Source: Gemmatimonadales bacterium (lineage in GTDB: Bacteria; Gemmatimonadota; Gemmatimonadetes; Gemmatimonadales; GWC2-71-9). Taken from it: a stretch of 52,331 bases of DNA. Each line of letters opens with the position of its first letter. The stretch's first letter is position 1. A program made the translations under genes and the position numbers. The notes beneath the pieces are model-generated. The model worked only from the letters and a program-made list of their open reading frames with translations, was not told the origin of the DNA and ran no database searches. Location of the stretch: positions 1 through 52,331 of the forward strand of contig WVYX01000348.1 in the NCBI GenBank assembly GCA_011772755.1, in the 5' to 3' direction. Below, piece by piece: positions 36,060-43,955 of this stretch.

Positions 36060-37115
36060 ATGAAGCAACAGTCCAGACGAAGGTTCATCGAAACAGTCTC
36101 GTCTCTGGCAGTTGCGAGCGTCGGTTCCACGCTCCCCAGCCTCTTCACAGAATGCCGGAAACAGGCAAGGGCACAGTCCCAGATCGATCCTGATTTCGAG
36201 CCCGGGTATCTGAAGCTGCACAGGAGTGGGGAGCTAAAGCGGAGGGGAGAACAGCTCTGGCAGGTCATGAAGAGCTGCTCACTCTGCCCCAGGGAATGCG
36301 GTGCCGCGCGGCTCGATGGGCAGGCAGGGTTCTGTCACGGTACCTCCCAACTGGTCATCGCCTCCCACCACCCGCATTTCGGAGAGGAGCGGCCCCTGGT
36401 CGGCCGGGGGGGCTCCGGTACGGTGTTCTTCAGCAACTGCAACCTGCGCTGTGTATTCTGCATCAACTGGCAGATCAGCCAGGGGGGAGTGGGCGAGTCC
36501 AGGAGCCTCGAGGATCTGGCCGAGATGATGCTGCACCTGCAGGGATTGGGCTGCCACAACATCAACATCGTCACACCGACCCACTATTCGCCCCATATCG
36601 TGCTGGCACTCGACATCGCTGCTGCCAGAGGATTGAGGCTACCGCTGGTTTATAACACCTGCGGCTGGGAGCGTCCGGAGATCCTGAGGAAGCTCGACGG
36701 CGTCGTGGATATCTACCTGCCCGACTTCAAGTACGCAGACGGTGCCATGGCTTCGACTTACTCCTCTGGTGCGGACACCTACCCGGAGATCACCAAGGCG
36801 GCTTTGCTGGAGATGCACCGACAGGTGGGCGTCGCCAAGCCGGCGGAAGATGGACTGATGTACAGGGGCCTGATGATCCGCCACCTGGTAATGCCGAACG
36901 GGGTCAGCGGAGCCAAGCAGGTGATCGGCTGGATCGCGGAAAACCTGCCAAAGGACACCTATGTCAACATCATGTCTCAGTACAGGCCGATGTACAAAGC
37001 CTTTGATTACCCTGAGATCGCCCGGCAGTTGACCCGCGCCGAATACACCGAGGTCGTCGAGTATGCAAGGCAGGCGGGCCTCACGAATCTCGATATCCAG
37101 GGCGCGTCGCGGTAG
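36060..37115 (+). CDS. Radical SAM protein (PflX/COG1313-like) with a Tat signal
   Basis: ATG follows AGGAGG. The N-terminus is SRRRFIE (residues 5-11), a match to the SRRxFLK twin-arginine motif, followed by a hydrophobic stretch and an ARA-Q cleavage-like site near residue 38. The radical SAM motif is C127-x3-C131-x2-C134 (CNLRCVFC). A second Cys group, C73-x2-C76-x3-C80 (CSLCPRECG) and C92, is typical of PflX-type proteins. Downstream are NTCGWERPEIL and a YLPDFKYAD segment. PflX-type proteins are uncharacterised relatives of pyruvate formate-lyase activase. Exported radical SAM enzymes are odd, because the cluster needs a reductant outside the cytoplasm. The Tat system could carry a folded Fe-S protein. 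Confidence 0.9.
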   Translation: MKQQSRRRFIETVSSLAVASVGSTLPSLFTECRKQARAQSQIDPDFEPGYLKLHRSGELKRRGEQLWQVMKSCSLCPRECGAARLDGQAGFCHGTSQLVIASHHPHFGEERPLVGRGGSGTVFFSNCNLRCVFCINWQISQGGVGESRSLEDLAEMMLHLQGLGCHNINIVTPTHYSPHIVLALDIAAARGLRLPLVYNTCGWERPEILRKLDGVVDIYLPDFKYADGAMASTYSSGADTYPEITKAALLEMHRQVGVAKPAEDGLMYRGLMIRHLVMPNGVSGAKQVIGWIAENLPKDTYVNIMSQYRPMYKAFDYPEIARQLTRAEYTEVVEYARQAGLTNLDIQGASR

Positions 37116-37153
37116 TAGAACGGATCCGACAGAGCACCAGATGCTCACAAAGG

Positions 37154-37184
37154 ACGACCCCCGCTGCTGACGCTCGGGGGTCGT
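37154..37184. terminator. Bidirectional hairpin between convergent genes
   Basis: ACGACCCCCG at 37154-37163 and its perfect complement at 37175-37184 form a 10-bp stem with an 11-base loop, between the radical SAM gene and the convergent DUF4198 gene. No long T-tract; the minus side reads CCTTTGTG. Confidence 0.65.
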
Positions 37185-37213
37185 TGCCGTCTATCAGCAC
37201 TCGGTGCGCCTAC

Positions 37214-38068
37214 TCAACGCACCTCGAACGCGAGAGTGGCCCACTTGGACTCGTAGTCGACGCCCTCTTCCGGCGACGGTACCATGTTGATGAACTCGAT
37301 GTACCATTTCCCCGGTAGATCGATCACAAACGCGATTCGCCCCTCCTCATCCGTCCTCTTCCGCACTTCCTCGACCAGGGCACCCCCTTGCTCACCACCA
37401 AGGATCACCAGCTGGTTCGCTACCGGTTCACCATCAACCAGGCAGAGGAAGGAGAACTCTTCACCCGCCGTAAGGCTGTAGGGATTCACCAGCGGCACGA
37501 TCTCGGCAGGGTACCCCAGGCGGACGAGATAAGGCGGATCTTTTCGCTGCCAGAAGCGCCACCAAGCCCTGGGCTCGTCTACCTTGCCGCCTACCTGAAG
37601 GACAGCTTTGATATGCTTGGCATATCGTTCCCGCACGTCCTTGCCGAGTTCGCCGTTCGCCCTACGCGCCTCCAGCACGTCAGGAATGCCATCGTGCTCC
37701 AGGTATTCGTTGAAGTCCGCTGCCGCCAATCCAAGGTCGCGCGGTCTAGTCGAGGCGCCCACGATGTACGTGCCCGGATCACCCGTCTCGATAGTGAGAT
37801 AGGTCGTGTCGGCAAAGTTAGTATCTCCAGCCCATGCGGTCGTGTCGACGTGTGTCCAGCCGGACGATGACACCAGACTGATGTCCGTGACACGGTCACG
37901 CATGATTGCGTTCCCACTATGGATGAAGCTCCCATTCAGAATCGGGATCGTCACCGACGAGTGGGGAGTCAAGAAGTAGGTCTCCAGCTTGATGAACAGG
38001 TCGTGTGCGTTCAGCAGGGACGCCGCACACACGAGAAGAGACGATGCCAGTATCACGCGGAATCGCAC
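37214..38068 (-). CDS. DUF4198 domain protein, secreted
   Basis: The GTG at 38068 is preferred, with AGAGGA before it; an ATG or alternative start at 38122 gives a longer N-terminus with no signal logic. The signal ends LLNAHDLF, so the mature protein begins with the AHDLF motif of DUF4198 (NikM-like) proteins. The middle has PYLVRLGYPAEIVPLVNPYSLTAGEEF and the C-terminal DEEGRIAFVIDLPGKWYIEF, typical of this family. Related domains occur in nickel or cobalt uptake systems, but none of those genes is near. Periplasmic. The exact ligand is unknown. Confidence 0.85.
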   Translation of the reverse strand: MRFRVILASSLLVCAASLLNAHDLFIKLETYFLTPHSSVTIPILNGSFIHSGNAIMRDRVTDISLVSSSGWTHVDTTAWAGDTNFADTTYLTIETGDPGTYIVGASTRPRDLGLAAADFNEYLEHDGIPDVLEARRANGELGKDVRERYAKHIKAVLQVGGKVDEPRAWWRFWQRKDPPYLVRLGYPAEIVPLVNPYSLTAGEEFSFLCLVDGEPVANQLVILGGEQGGALVEEVRKRTDEEGRIAFVIDLPGKWYIEFINMVPSPEEGVDYESKWATLAFEVR

Positions 38069-38214
38069 GGGTTGTTCCTCTTGTGTTGGGGGAGACTCAC
38101 CCCAAGATACACACCGGAGCACGGCGGTGCCATGCAGAATGGCGCAATCGGTTAGTTACTTCCACGTCTTGCTCCGATCCCAGGGGTCCACTCTGGACAC
38201 GCGAAAAGCAAGGC

Positions 38215-39828
38215 TCAACGCCGCGCTCGACCGGCACCAGACGGCGCGCAGCACGTAGGCGCCTGAGGCTGCCGGGCCGGCCCCCAGCCGAGTCGCCGGC
38301 CTTCGCTCCGCTTCTGCTCCAGCTGCCGAATCCTCTGCTCGGCGTTCGCTTTGAGGCGCTCCAGAAACTCCTTGTCAGAATGCGGATCGGTTGGGATGAC
38401 CTCTAAGGACTTCCGATAGTAGTGGATGGCCCGCTCGATGTCCCCCTCGGCATCTCTCTTCATGAACGCTTCGGCCAGGCTGTCATAGGTGTTCGCCGAT
38501 TGGGGATGCTCGCGGACGTTCAGCTCGAACAGCGTAATGGCATCGTCGAACCGCTCGGCGTTGAGAAACACATAACCCAGCCGATTGATGTCATCCTCGT
38601 CCATAGCCTCCGGATCGTTCGCCCGGAACTCCGGCAGCCGTGCGACGGCCGCGTCCGCTCCGTCTGACAGCACGGTCCACGTGAACCGGTTGACCGGCGC
38701 GTCGTAGGGTTGATATCCCAGCCAATCCAGCGCGTGCACCTCACCGCCGACCGCGGTGGTCACAATGTCCTTGGCGATACTCAGGCCGTAGTAGCTGTTG
38801 GTCAGGTATACGACCGCAATCTTCGCCTCTTTGTACGCGATCACGAAGTTGCGGAAGATCCCGTAGTCGCCCCACTGCCAGAAGGCGTCCCCATTGCCAT
38901 CCCGTTGTATGCCAAAGCCAAGGCTCCAGAGGTTGTGCTCGTCGACGTCGATCTGGGGCGTCAGCATCGCTGCCGCCCAGTCGGCCCCCAGCCCCTCACC
39001 GTTCATCACCGCGCTCACGAACCGCGCGTAGTCTGCAGCCGTGGTGTACATCGAGGCCGCCGCATGAGCCCTCGTGTACTTGCGGAACGGCTCCGGCTTC
39101 CCGATGAGGCCATGACCCTGTGCGGCGGTTGCCTCGAAGGAGTCTTGCCAGATCATGGAGCTGTGGTTCATGCCCAGCGGAGCGAACACATACTCCTGCA
39201 CGATCTCCTCCAGCAGCTTGCCCATGCGATGCTCGACAGTCAGTTGCAGGGCGCGGTAGCCGGCCGCTGAGTACCTGAAACTCGTGCCGGGCTCGAAGAA
39301 GAGCGGGAAGAGCGGGTCGGGACGCTCGCCGTGAGGGAGTCCGGATGAATGCGACAGGACGTGTCGGGCAGTGACACGCTCGAGCCAGTCACGGCGGAAT
39401 CCTTCGGCATCCAGCGGATGCGTGAGCAACCTCTCGACCATTTCACGCGGCAGGTAGTCCAGCAGCGGGGTGTCCAGGTCCAGCACACCCTCCTCCATGA
39501 GCCGCAAGACCGCATACGCAAAGAGCGGCTTGGTGAGTGATGCGGCCTCGAACAGGGTTTCGCGCGTCACGCGTTCGCCCGTGCAGACGTGCTTGATTCC
39601 GAAGCCGCGATCCCACACCACATGACCGTCGTGTATGATCGCGACGGAAAGTCCGGGGACGTGTGCCCGGCCCATGAGTTCGGGAATGAGCGCCTCGAGA
39701 TCGGCAACCAATGCCGTCGTTTCCGGGTCGGTACGGAGGGGCGCCGGCCGCTCCTGCGCAACCGAACCGACAGGTGATAGCGCGAACACGACACAGCAGG
39801 ATATCGTCAGCCGCAAGTCTGTCCGCAT
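38215..39828 (-). CDS. Secreted class C beta-lactamase-fold serine hydrolase with TPR tail
   Basis: ATG follows TGGAGGAGC. A signal ends GSVAQE. The catalytic SxxK is Ser97-Leu-Thr-Lys100 in EAASLTKPLF; the tyrosine motif is YSAAGY (YSN in the classic enzymes). A substrate pocket region with QWGDYG precedes about 150 C-terminal residues with two TPR-like units (RLGYVFLNAERFDDAITLFELNV, SLAEAFMKRDAEGDIERAIHYYRKSLE). Such hydrolases act as peptidases or esterases, not as true beta-lactamases. Alone on its strand, with the convergent DUF4198 gene on the same strand downstream and a gap of 146 bases. Confidence 0.9.
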   Translation of the reverse strand: MRTDLRLTISCCVVFALSPVGSVAQERPAPLRTDPETTALVADLEALIPELMGRAHVPGLSVAIIHDGHVVWDRGFGIKHVCTGERVTRETLFEAASLTKPLFAYAVLRLMEEGVLDLDTPLLDYLPREMVERLLTHPLDAEGFRRDWLERVTARHVLSHSSGLPHGERPDPLFPLFFEPGTSFRYSAAGYRALQLTVEHRMGKLLEEIVQEYVFAPLGMNHSSMIWQDSFEATAAQGHGLIGKPEPFRKYTRAHAAASMYTTAADYARFVSAVMNGEGLGADWAAAMLTPQIDVDEHNLWSLGFGIQRDGNGDAFWQWGDYGIFRNFVIAYKEAKIAVVYLTNSYYGLSIAKDIVTTAVGGEVHALDWLGYQPYDAPVNRFTWTVLSDGADAAVARLPEFRANDPEAMDEDDINRLGYVFLNAERFDDAITLFELNVREHPQSANTYDSLAEAFMKRDAEGDIERAIHYYRKSLEVIPTDPHSDKEFLERLKANAEQRIRQLEQKRSEGRRLGWGPARQPQAPTCCAPSGAGRARR

Positions 39829-39901
39829 CGCAATGCTCCTCCACGGCGAGTCCCCAACTATGCTCGCTACGGCAAACTAACGCATCCGGTTTCAGCGTCC
39901 A

Positions 39902-40144
39902 TCAACCCCTGAGATGGCGGCCGGGAAGCACACTCCTACAGGGACCGGCACGACGTCGCAGGACCTCGTCGTGCTCACGTTGCAGGTCAATCGCCAGCCC
40001 AGACCTGGACACGTGCCAGGTGACGCGGCGGATGCCGTCGTCGAACGAGATGCCAGCCGGGTACTCGTCGGTCGTCTCGAGTGAATCGGGCAGATCGGAC
40101 CTCAGCCCGTGCTAGCCGTTCCTCAGTTCGTCCTGGAAACTCAT
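39902..40144 (-). pseudogene. Possible small gene interrupted by an in-frame TAG
   Basis: The frame opens ATG at 40144, overlapping the stop of the membrane gene by four bases (ATGA). It encodes ten residues (MSFQDELRNG), then TAG at 40112-40114, then 70 open codons reading DEYPAGISFDDGIRRVTWHV and on to a TGA at 39902. The part after the TAG has third positions mainly G/C, like true genes here. It may be a decaying gene, or read-through; no family was recognised. Confidence 0.35.
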
Positions 40145-41031
40145 GCCGCTGCCGCCTTCGCAGGGCGTTGACCGGCAGCCCGGATGTTCAGCAGCCTGCC
40201 GAGCCCGTCGAACCAGAACGGCGCTCCGAGCGAGACAGCCAGCGCGGTCAGCGCCCAGCCGACGAGGGCCAGCAGAAACAGTCCGACGTCCTCGAGCGAG
40301 AAACCCCACCGCGCGGGCCAGCCGATCGGCAGCGCCAACTCATCGAGTTCCTGGTGCAGCTCGCGGATCGTCGCTTCGGCGGATTGGTCACCTGCCGCGA
40401 CGAACTCGTCGGCATTCTGAACCACGGCGGCGCGTAAGGTGGGCTCCTGCCACAGCCCCTTCGCCACCTCGATGGAGTCTACGTTGAATATCACAGCGAG
40501 GCCGAAGGCGATGCCCAGCATCCACCTTCGGGCGGTGCGCTTGTACCAGCCGGACACCCTGTCCATCGCGTCGTCGAACCACCCCTCGATGTTCTCGCGG
40601 ACCTTCTCAATATCACCCTGAGCGCTGTCAATCAGCGCGCCGAGGGCCTCCTTCAACCGGCCGCTGGGCAGCTTGTCTACGGTGTCCTTTGCCTCGGTGA
40701 GCGCACCCCTGCCGGAGGCGGGATCCTTCAGGACATCCAATAGCGCGAGCGCAAACGACCGAGCAGGTATGTAGGATGGGTCTTTTCCCTTCTTCGAGAG
40801 GTTTCTCACCAAGGCGTGCTGGTAGACGTCGTCGGCCAAGTTCCTCACGGCACCGTTGGCGTCCTTGAGGTTTTCGTCCTCCAGCAGGTTGTCGATGCCC
40901 TCCCGGAGCGTAGCTGACCGCAAGCTCAGCAGCACCGCCACCAACTCCTGCATGGCGCTGCAGATTAGGCTCAAGACCAGATAAACGAACGCGAGTCCAA
41001 TCACCACGTCGAGCGTGACCATTCCGAACAT
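40141..41031 (-). CDS. Membrane protein of unknown function
   Basis: The ATG at 41031 is preferred over one at 41070: GGAGGGAACC lies before it, and the protein then begins MFGMVTLDVVIGLAFVYLVLSLIC, with a TM helix at residues 5-25. A second TM helix is near residues 165-185 (RRWMLGIAFGLAVIFNV) and a third near 250 (VGLFLLALVGWALTALAVSLG). In between are charged helices (KLPSGRLKEALGALIDSAQG). The pattern of three TM helices with a long loop matches a family I know only as uncharacterised. Located downstream of the TIR-like gene on the same strand (136 bases), so it may be in the same unit. Function unknown. Confidence 0.82.
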   Translation of the reverse strand: MFGMVTLDVVIGLAFVYLVLSLICSAMQELVAVLLSLRSATLREGIDNLLEDENLKDANGAVRNLADDVYQHALVRNLSKKGKDPSYIPARSFALALLDVLKDPASGRGALTEAKDTVDKLPSGRLKEALGALIDSAQGDIEKVRENIEGWFDDAMDRVSGWYKRTARRWMLGIAFGLAVIFNVDSIEVAKGLWQEPTLRAAVVQNADEFVAAGDQSAEATIRELHQELDELALPIGWPARWGFSLEDVGLFLLALVGWALTALAVSLGAPFWFDGLGRLLNIRAAGQRPAKAAAA

Positions 41032-41167
41032 GGTTCCCTCCGTTTCTTCCCATCGTGGAGCTTCGGCCATGCGGGGTTCCGTGGTTGGCCGGGCTGATGC
41101 GAGTGGCTAGCAGGGTGTTGAGAGAGGAGACAATACAGGCGTGGCCGCAATCGGGGCCAGCCCATCC

Positions 41168-41875
41168 TCAAAGCAGGCCGTGCCTGCTCAAGAAGTGGGG
41201 AATGCCAAAGTACAATTGCCTGCAGAGGTCTTCGTAGCTCTTGTACTGCACGCGTAGCAGACCGGCGAGATCGGAGGGCATCGTCCCGGTGTCCACCACC
41301 CGATTCCGACGACCGATGTACTCACAGAAGATCATTGGCCGATCCAACACGCATGCCATTCCGGCCTCGATGTACACGTTCGGACGATCGAGGGTACCGA
41401 GGTTGTCGAAGATGCACATGTCCGACTGGCCGATGTTCCGGATGATGTCGCTAAGCAGATTGTCGCCGTTGAGGTCGAAACCGGCCCAGGTCAGGCGGAT
41501 CCGGTACGGATCGAGCAAGTGCCGCAGGTTGAACCGAAAGCTCCTCTCGAAATCCGGGCGAAAACGGTGACCCACAAAGCACTCGATCTGCGTGTTCCCC
41601 CCGGCCCTAGGGGGGACAAACTGAATGAACCAGAACTCCCGAAGATCCGGCTCGCGTAGGGATATCAGCTTGACGGCACCGCTCACCCCCGGAAACGTCA
41701 CTCTCCGACCTTGGGCCGCGAACAGCAAGTCCCGTAGACGGCGGAGCGCCGGTCCGTCCAGGCTCGCCTTCGCATCCAAGTACTCATCCTGTGACAGTCC
41801 ACCGTAGATGAACTGCGCTTCGAGAAAGTCGAGCATGAAGTCTCGGACGAACCCCAGCTTGCTGCGTGACGGCAT
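41168..41875 (-). CDS. TIR-like / nucleoside-deoxyribosyltransferase-like domain protein
   Basis: ATG eight bases after the stop of the SWIB gene; no good ribosome site, so translation is probably coupled. The 235-residue protein has a head (residues 1-95) of unknown type and a C-terminal Rossmannoid domain: CFVGHRFRPDFERSFRFNLR (99-118), LLSDIIRNIGQSDMCIFDN (140-158) and PNVYIEAGMA (165-174). This order matches bacterial TIR-like/NDT-like domains in which the Glu of [NV]xxxEAG (here E170) is catalytic for cleaving NAD or nucleosides. The call rests on motifs only. No antiphage genes of known type are near. Genes with this domain may act in defence or signalling. Confidence 0.75.
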   Translation of the reverse strand: MPSRSKLGFVRDFMLDFLEAQFIYGGLSQDEYLDAKASLDGPALRRLRDLLFAAQGRRVTFPGVSGAVKLISLREPDLREFWFIQFVPPRAGGNTQIECFVGHRFRPDFERSFRFNLRHLLDPYRIRLTWAGFDLNGDNLLSDIIRNIGQSDMCIFDNLGTLDRPNVYIEAGMACVLDRPMIFCEYIGRRNRVVDTGTMPSDLAGLLRVQYKSYEDLCRQLYFGIPHFLSRHGLL

Positions 41876-41883
41876 ACGCCGCG

Positions 41884-42279
41884 CTACCCTAGGGGGCCGT
41901 ACGTTCGCCCAAAGATGACCACCGCCGACGGCGCCTTCCGAAGATGCTGCCCTAGGTACTTCTCCATCTCGAACATGCTCACCTTGGACTTGCCATCGAA
42001 GACCGGCTTGAGCTTCTCATCCGCATTGATCATCCGCCGGTTGCGCTTGTCCTGAAGCTCATGACGCTTGATGTAGTCCCAGATCTTCTTGGTGAGCAAC
42101 CTGCGCGGCACGGGTTCACTTCCCACCACCGCCGCCAACTGGGCATCCGGACTTACCGGCTTCATGAACTGTGGATTCGGCTTCCGCTTCTTCTTCGTGG
42201 TGGTCCTCTTCTTTTCGGCGGCTGTCGTCTTCTTGGCTGCCGGCTTTTTCTTCACCAGCTTGTCCTTATTAGCTGCCAC
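41884..42279 (-). CDS. SWIB domain protein with Lys-rich N-terminus
   Basis: GTG start after GGGGGAG. Residues 6-33 are a Lys/Ala-rich, histone H1-like tail. Residues about 40-114 form a SWIB/MDM2-type domain: KPVSPDAQLAAVVGSEPVPRRLLTKKIWDYIKRHELQD, then NADEKLKPVFDGKSKVSMFEMEKYLGQHL. Bacterial SWIB proteins are known from chlamydiae and several soil phyla, where they are thought to act on DNA or chromatin. The stop is eight bases before the TIR-like gene. The pair should be one transcript. Convergence of a nucleoid-type protein with a possible NAD/nucleoside hydrolase is unusual. Confidence 0.9.
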   Translation of the reverse strand: MAANKDKLVKKKPAAKKTTAAEKKRTTTKKKRKPNPQFMKPVSPDAQLAAVVGSEPVPRRLLTKKIWDYIKRHELQDKRNRRMINADEKLKPVFDGKSKVSMFEMEKYLGQHLRKAPSAVVIFGRTYGPLG

Positions 42280-42469
42280 AGTGCGCTCCCCCGGGTGGGT
42301 GGATTAGTTGCGCCGCTCAGGATGGGGGTCGACTCAAAGATACGGTGGGCGGCACGCAGGCACCAAAAACGAGCGGCTCCCAATGTGCTGCTGCCAAGGC
42401 GTGTACGTGTGAGACCGGAGCGGCGCGTCGAGGCGGGCTAGGTGCAGCGCCCTCCCCGGCCCGATCCGC

Positions 42470-43954
42470 CTAGATGACGTACTCCCCGGGGTTGATCCCG
42501 TACTTGCCGGGATCAGCAACCTTGATGATTGACCGGCGGAAGTTCCCGCTCCCGTCCGTCTGGGACAGGTCCGCCAGCTCTCCGGAGTCGAACCTGGAGC
42601 CGTCCGCGCCGCATACGATCCGCACAATCGGCCGGTGCAGCTGCGTGGGATCGGGATTCGCGGAGTGCACCACTGCCAGTTCGTAGGTGTCCAGAATGAC
42701 GCAGGTCCCCACCGGGTATATGCCGAGTAGATTGATGAGGGCTTTGACGAGGGCGGTGTCGTAGGCGCGACCGCCCGCATCCCACATCTCCCGGAGGATC
42801 TGGTCGGGCTGGATTGGCAAGGTTCGGTAGGAGCGCCGCTGCGTTGCCGCGTCGTACGTGTCAGCAGCCGACACGATCTTCGAGTAGAGCGACAGCTCTT
42901 GCACACGACGCATCTTCGGGTACCCCTTGAGGTCCACCCGCATGTGGTGCTCGTGCGCGACAATCATCGCGCGGTACGGAATCTCGGCGAACCCGCGGAG
43001 GTCAAACAGGGTGAGCACGCCCCACCAGGAATGGGTCTGCATGATGCGCCACTCGTCCGGCTCGAACCGACCGGGCTTGTTCAGGATCTCGGAGGGGATT
43101 CGACTCTTCCCCACGTCGTGGAGCAGCGCCGCGAGGCCGAGGTCGTAGAGCTGCTGTCTGGTGAGGCCCAGGCGCTTGCCGATCGAAACACTCAGGATGC
43201 AGACGTTCACCGAGTGCGTAAACGTGTACTCATCATAATCGCGAATGGTGGTGAGACCGACCAGCGACACTTCGTTCTTCAGCACCTGGTCGACAATGCT
43301 CTGGACCACGCGCTTCACTTTCTTGGCGCTCGCGGCCTTCCCGAGCCGAACGCTCTCGATCATCTCCTTGGTGACGGCGACTGACCGCCCGTAGGTCCGC
43401 TTGGCAAGATCCTTGGCTCGCTCCGCATCGCCGAGCGCTTCGTCGTACCCCAGCGGCGGCTCGATCGCGATGTTGGTGATATTGGCCGCCACCATCTTGT
43501 GCCGCAGCGTGAACAGCTTGTCCTCGCTCGGACCGCGGGGAGCGAAGGCAAGGATCAGCGAGAGAAACACCTGCCATTCCCTGCGCTCGACACCGTCGAA
43601 CACGCGCACCGCACCGATCCCGCACTCGCGCAGCGTGGTGAGGACGTGACTGAACGTGGCATAGTTGTCCAGGCTGAGTCGGAGACGCACCTCATTGACG
43701 TAGATGAATTCGCCAGCGATCCGGACCTCCAGCTCCGCATCGAGCTCGTGCAGCGCCTTGGCAGCCTCCCCGAGACCGTCCAGGGCACGCTGCACCTGAG
43801 AGTTCTCCACCGGATAAAGGTTGAGGCTGCGCAGCGTCGTGTGGAGCGCCACCAGGTACTCACGCCCTCTCTGCCGGACGATCCCGGCCGCTTCCGCTTC
43901 CGCCTCTGTAGTCACTCCCTCAACTGCAAGCTGCGACGGTCTCGGTTCTGTCAT
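42470..43954 (-). CDS. HD-GYP phosphodiesterase with a novel N-terminal sensor domain
   Basis: ATG at 43954 follows CAGGAGA; the upstream extension to 44266 lies within the preceding gene and is not coding. Residues 32-138 form an N-terminal domain that resembles the same part of the neighbouring HEAT protein (see findings). The HD-GYP domain follows: H279-D280 in LLHDVGK, and HHMRVDLKGYP at 336-346. The typical R-x-D-G-x-G-Y-P reads MRVDLKGYP, with Leu in place of Gly. HD-GYP enzymes degrade cyclic di-GMP. The last 80 residues are an extra region. It starts one base after the HEAT gene stop (TGA at 43956-43958), so the two are coupled. Confidence 0.9.
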   Translation of the reverse strand: MTEPRPSQLAVEGVTTEAEAEAAGIVRQRGREYLVALHTTLRSLNLYPVENSQVQRALDGLGEAAKALHELDAELEVRIAGEFIYVNEVRLRLSLDNYATFSHVLTTLRECGIGAVRVFDGVERREWQVFLSLILAFAPRGPSEDKLFTLRHKMVAANITNIAIEPPLGYDEALGDAERAKDLAKRTYGRSVAVTKEMIESVRLGKAASAKKVKRVVQSIVDQVLKNEVSLVGLTTIRDYDEYTFTHSVNVCILSVSIGKRLGLTRQQLYDLGLAALLHDVGKSRIPSEILNKPGRFEPDEWRIMQTHSWWGVLTLFDLRGFAEIPYRAMIVAHEHHMRVDLKGYPKMRRVQELSLYSKIVSAADTYDAATQRRSYRTLPIQPDQILREMWDAGGRAYDTALVKALINLLGIYPVGTCVILDTYELAVVHSANPDPTQLHRPIVRIVCGADGSRFDSGELADLSQTDGSGNFRRSIIKVADPGKYGINPGEYVI

Positions 43955-43955
43955 A

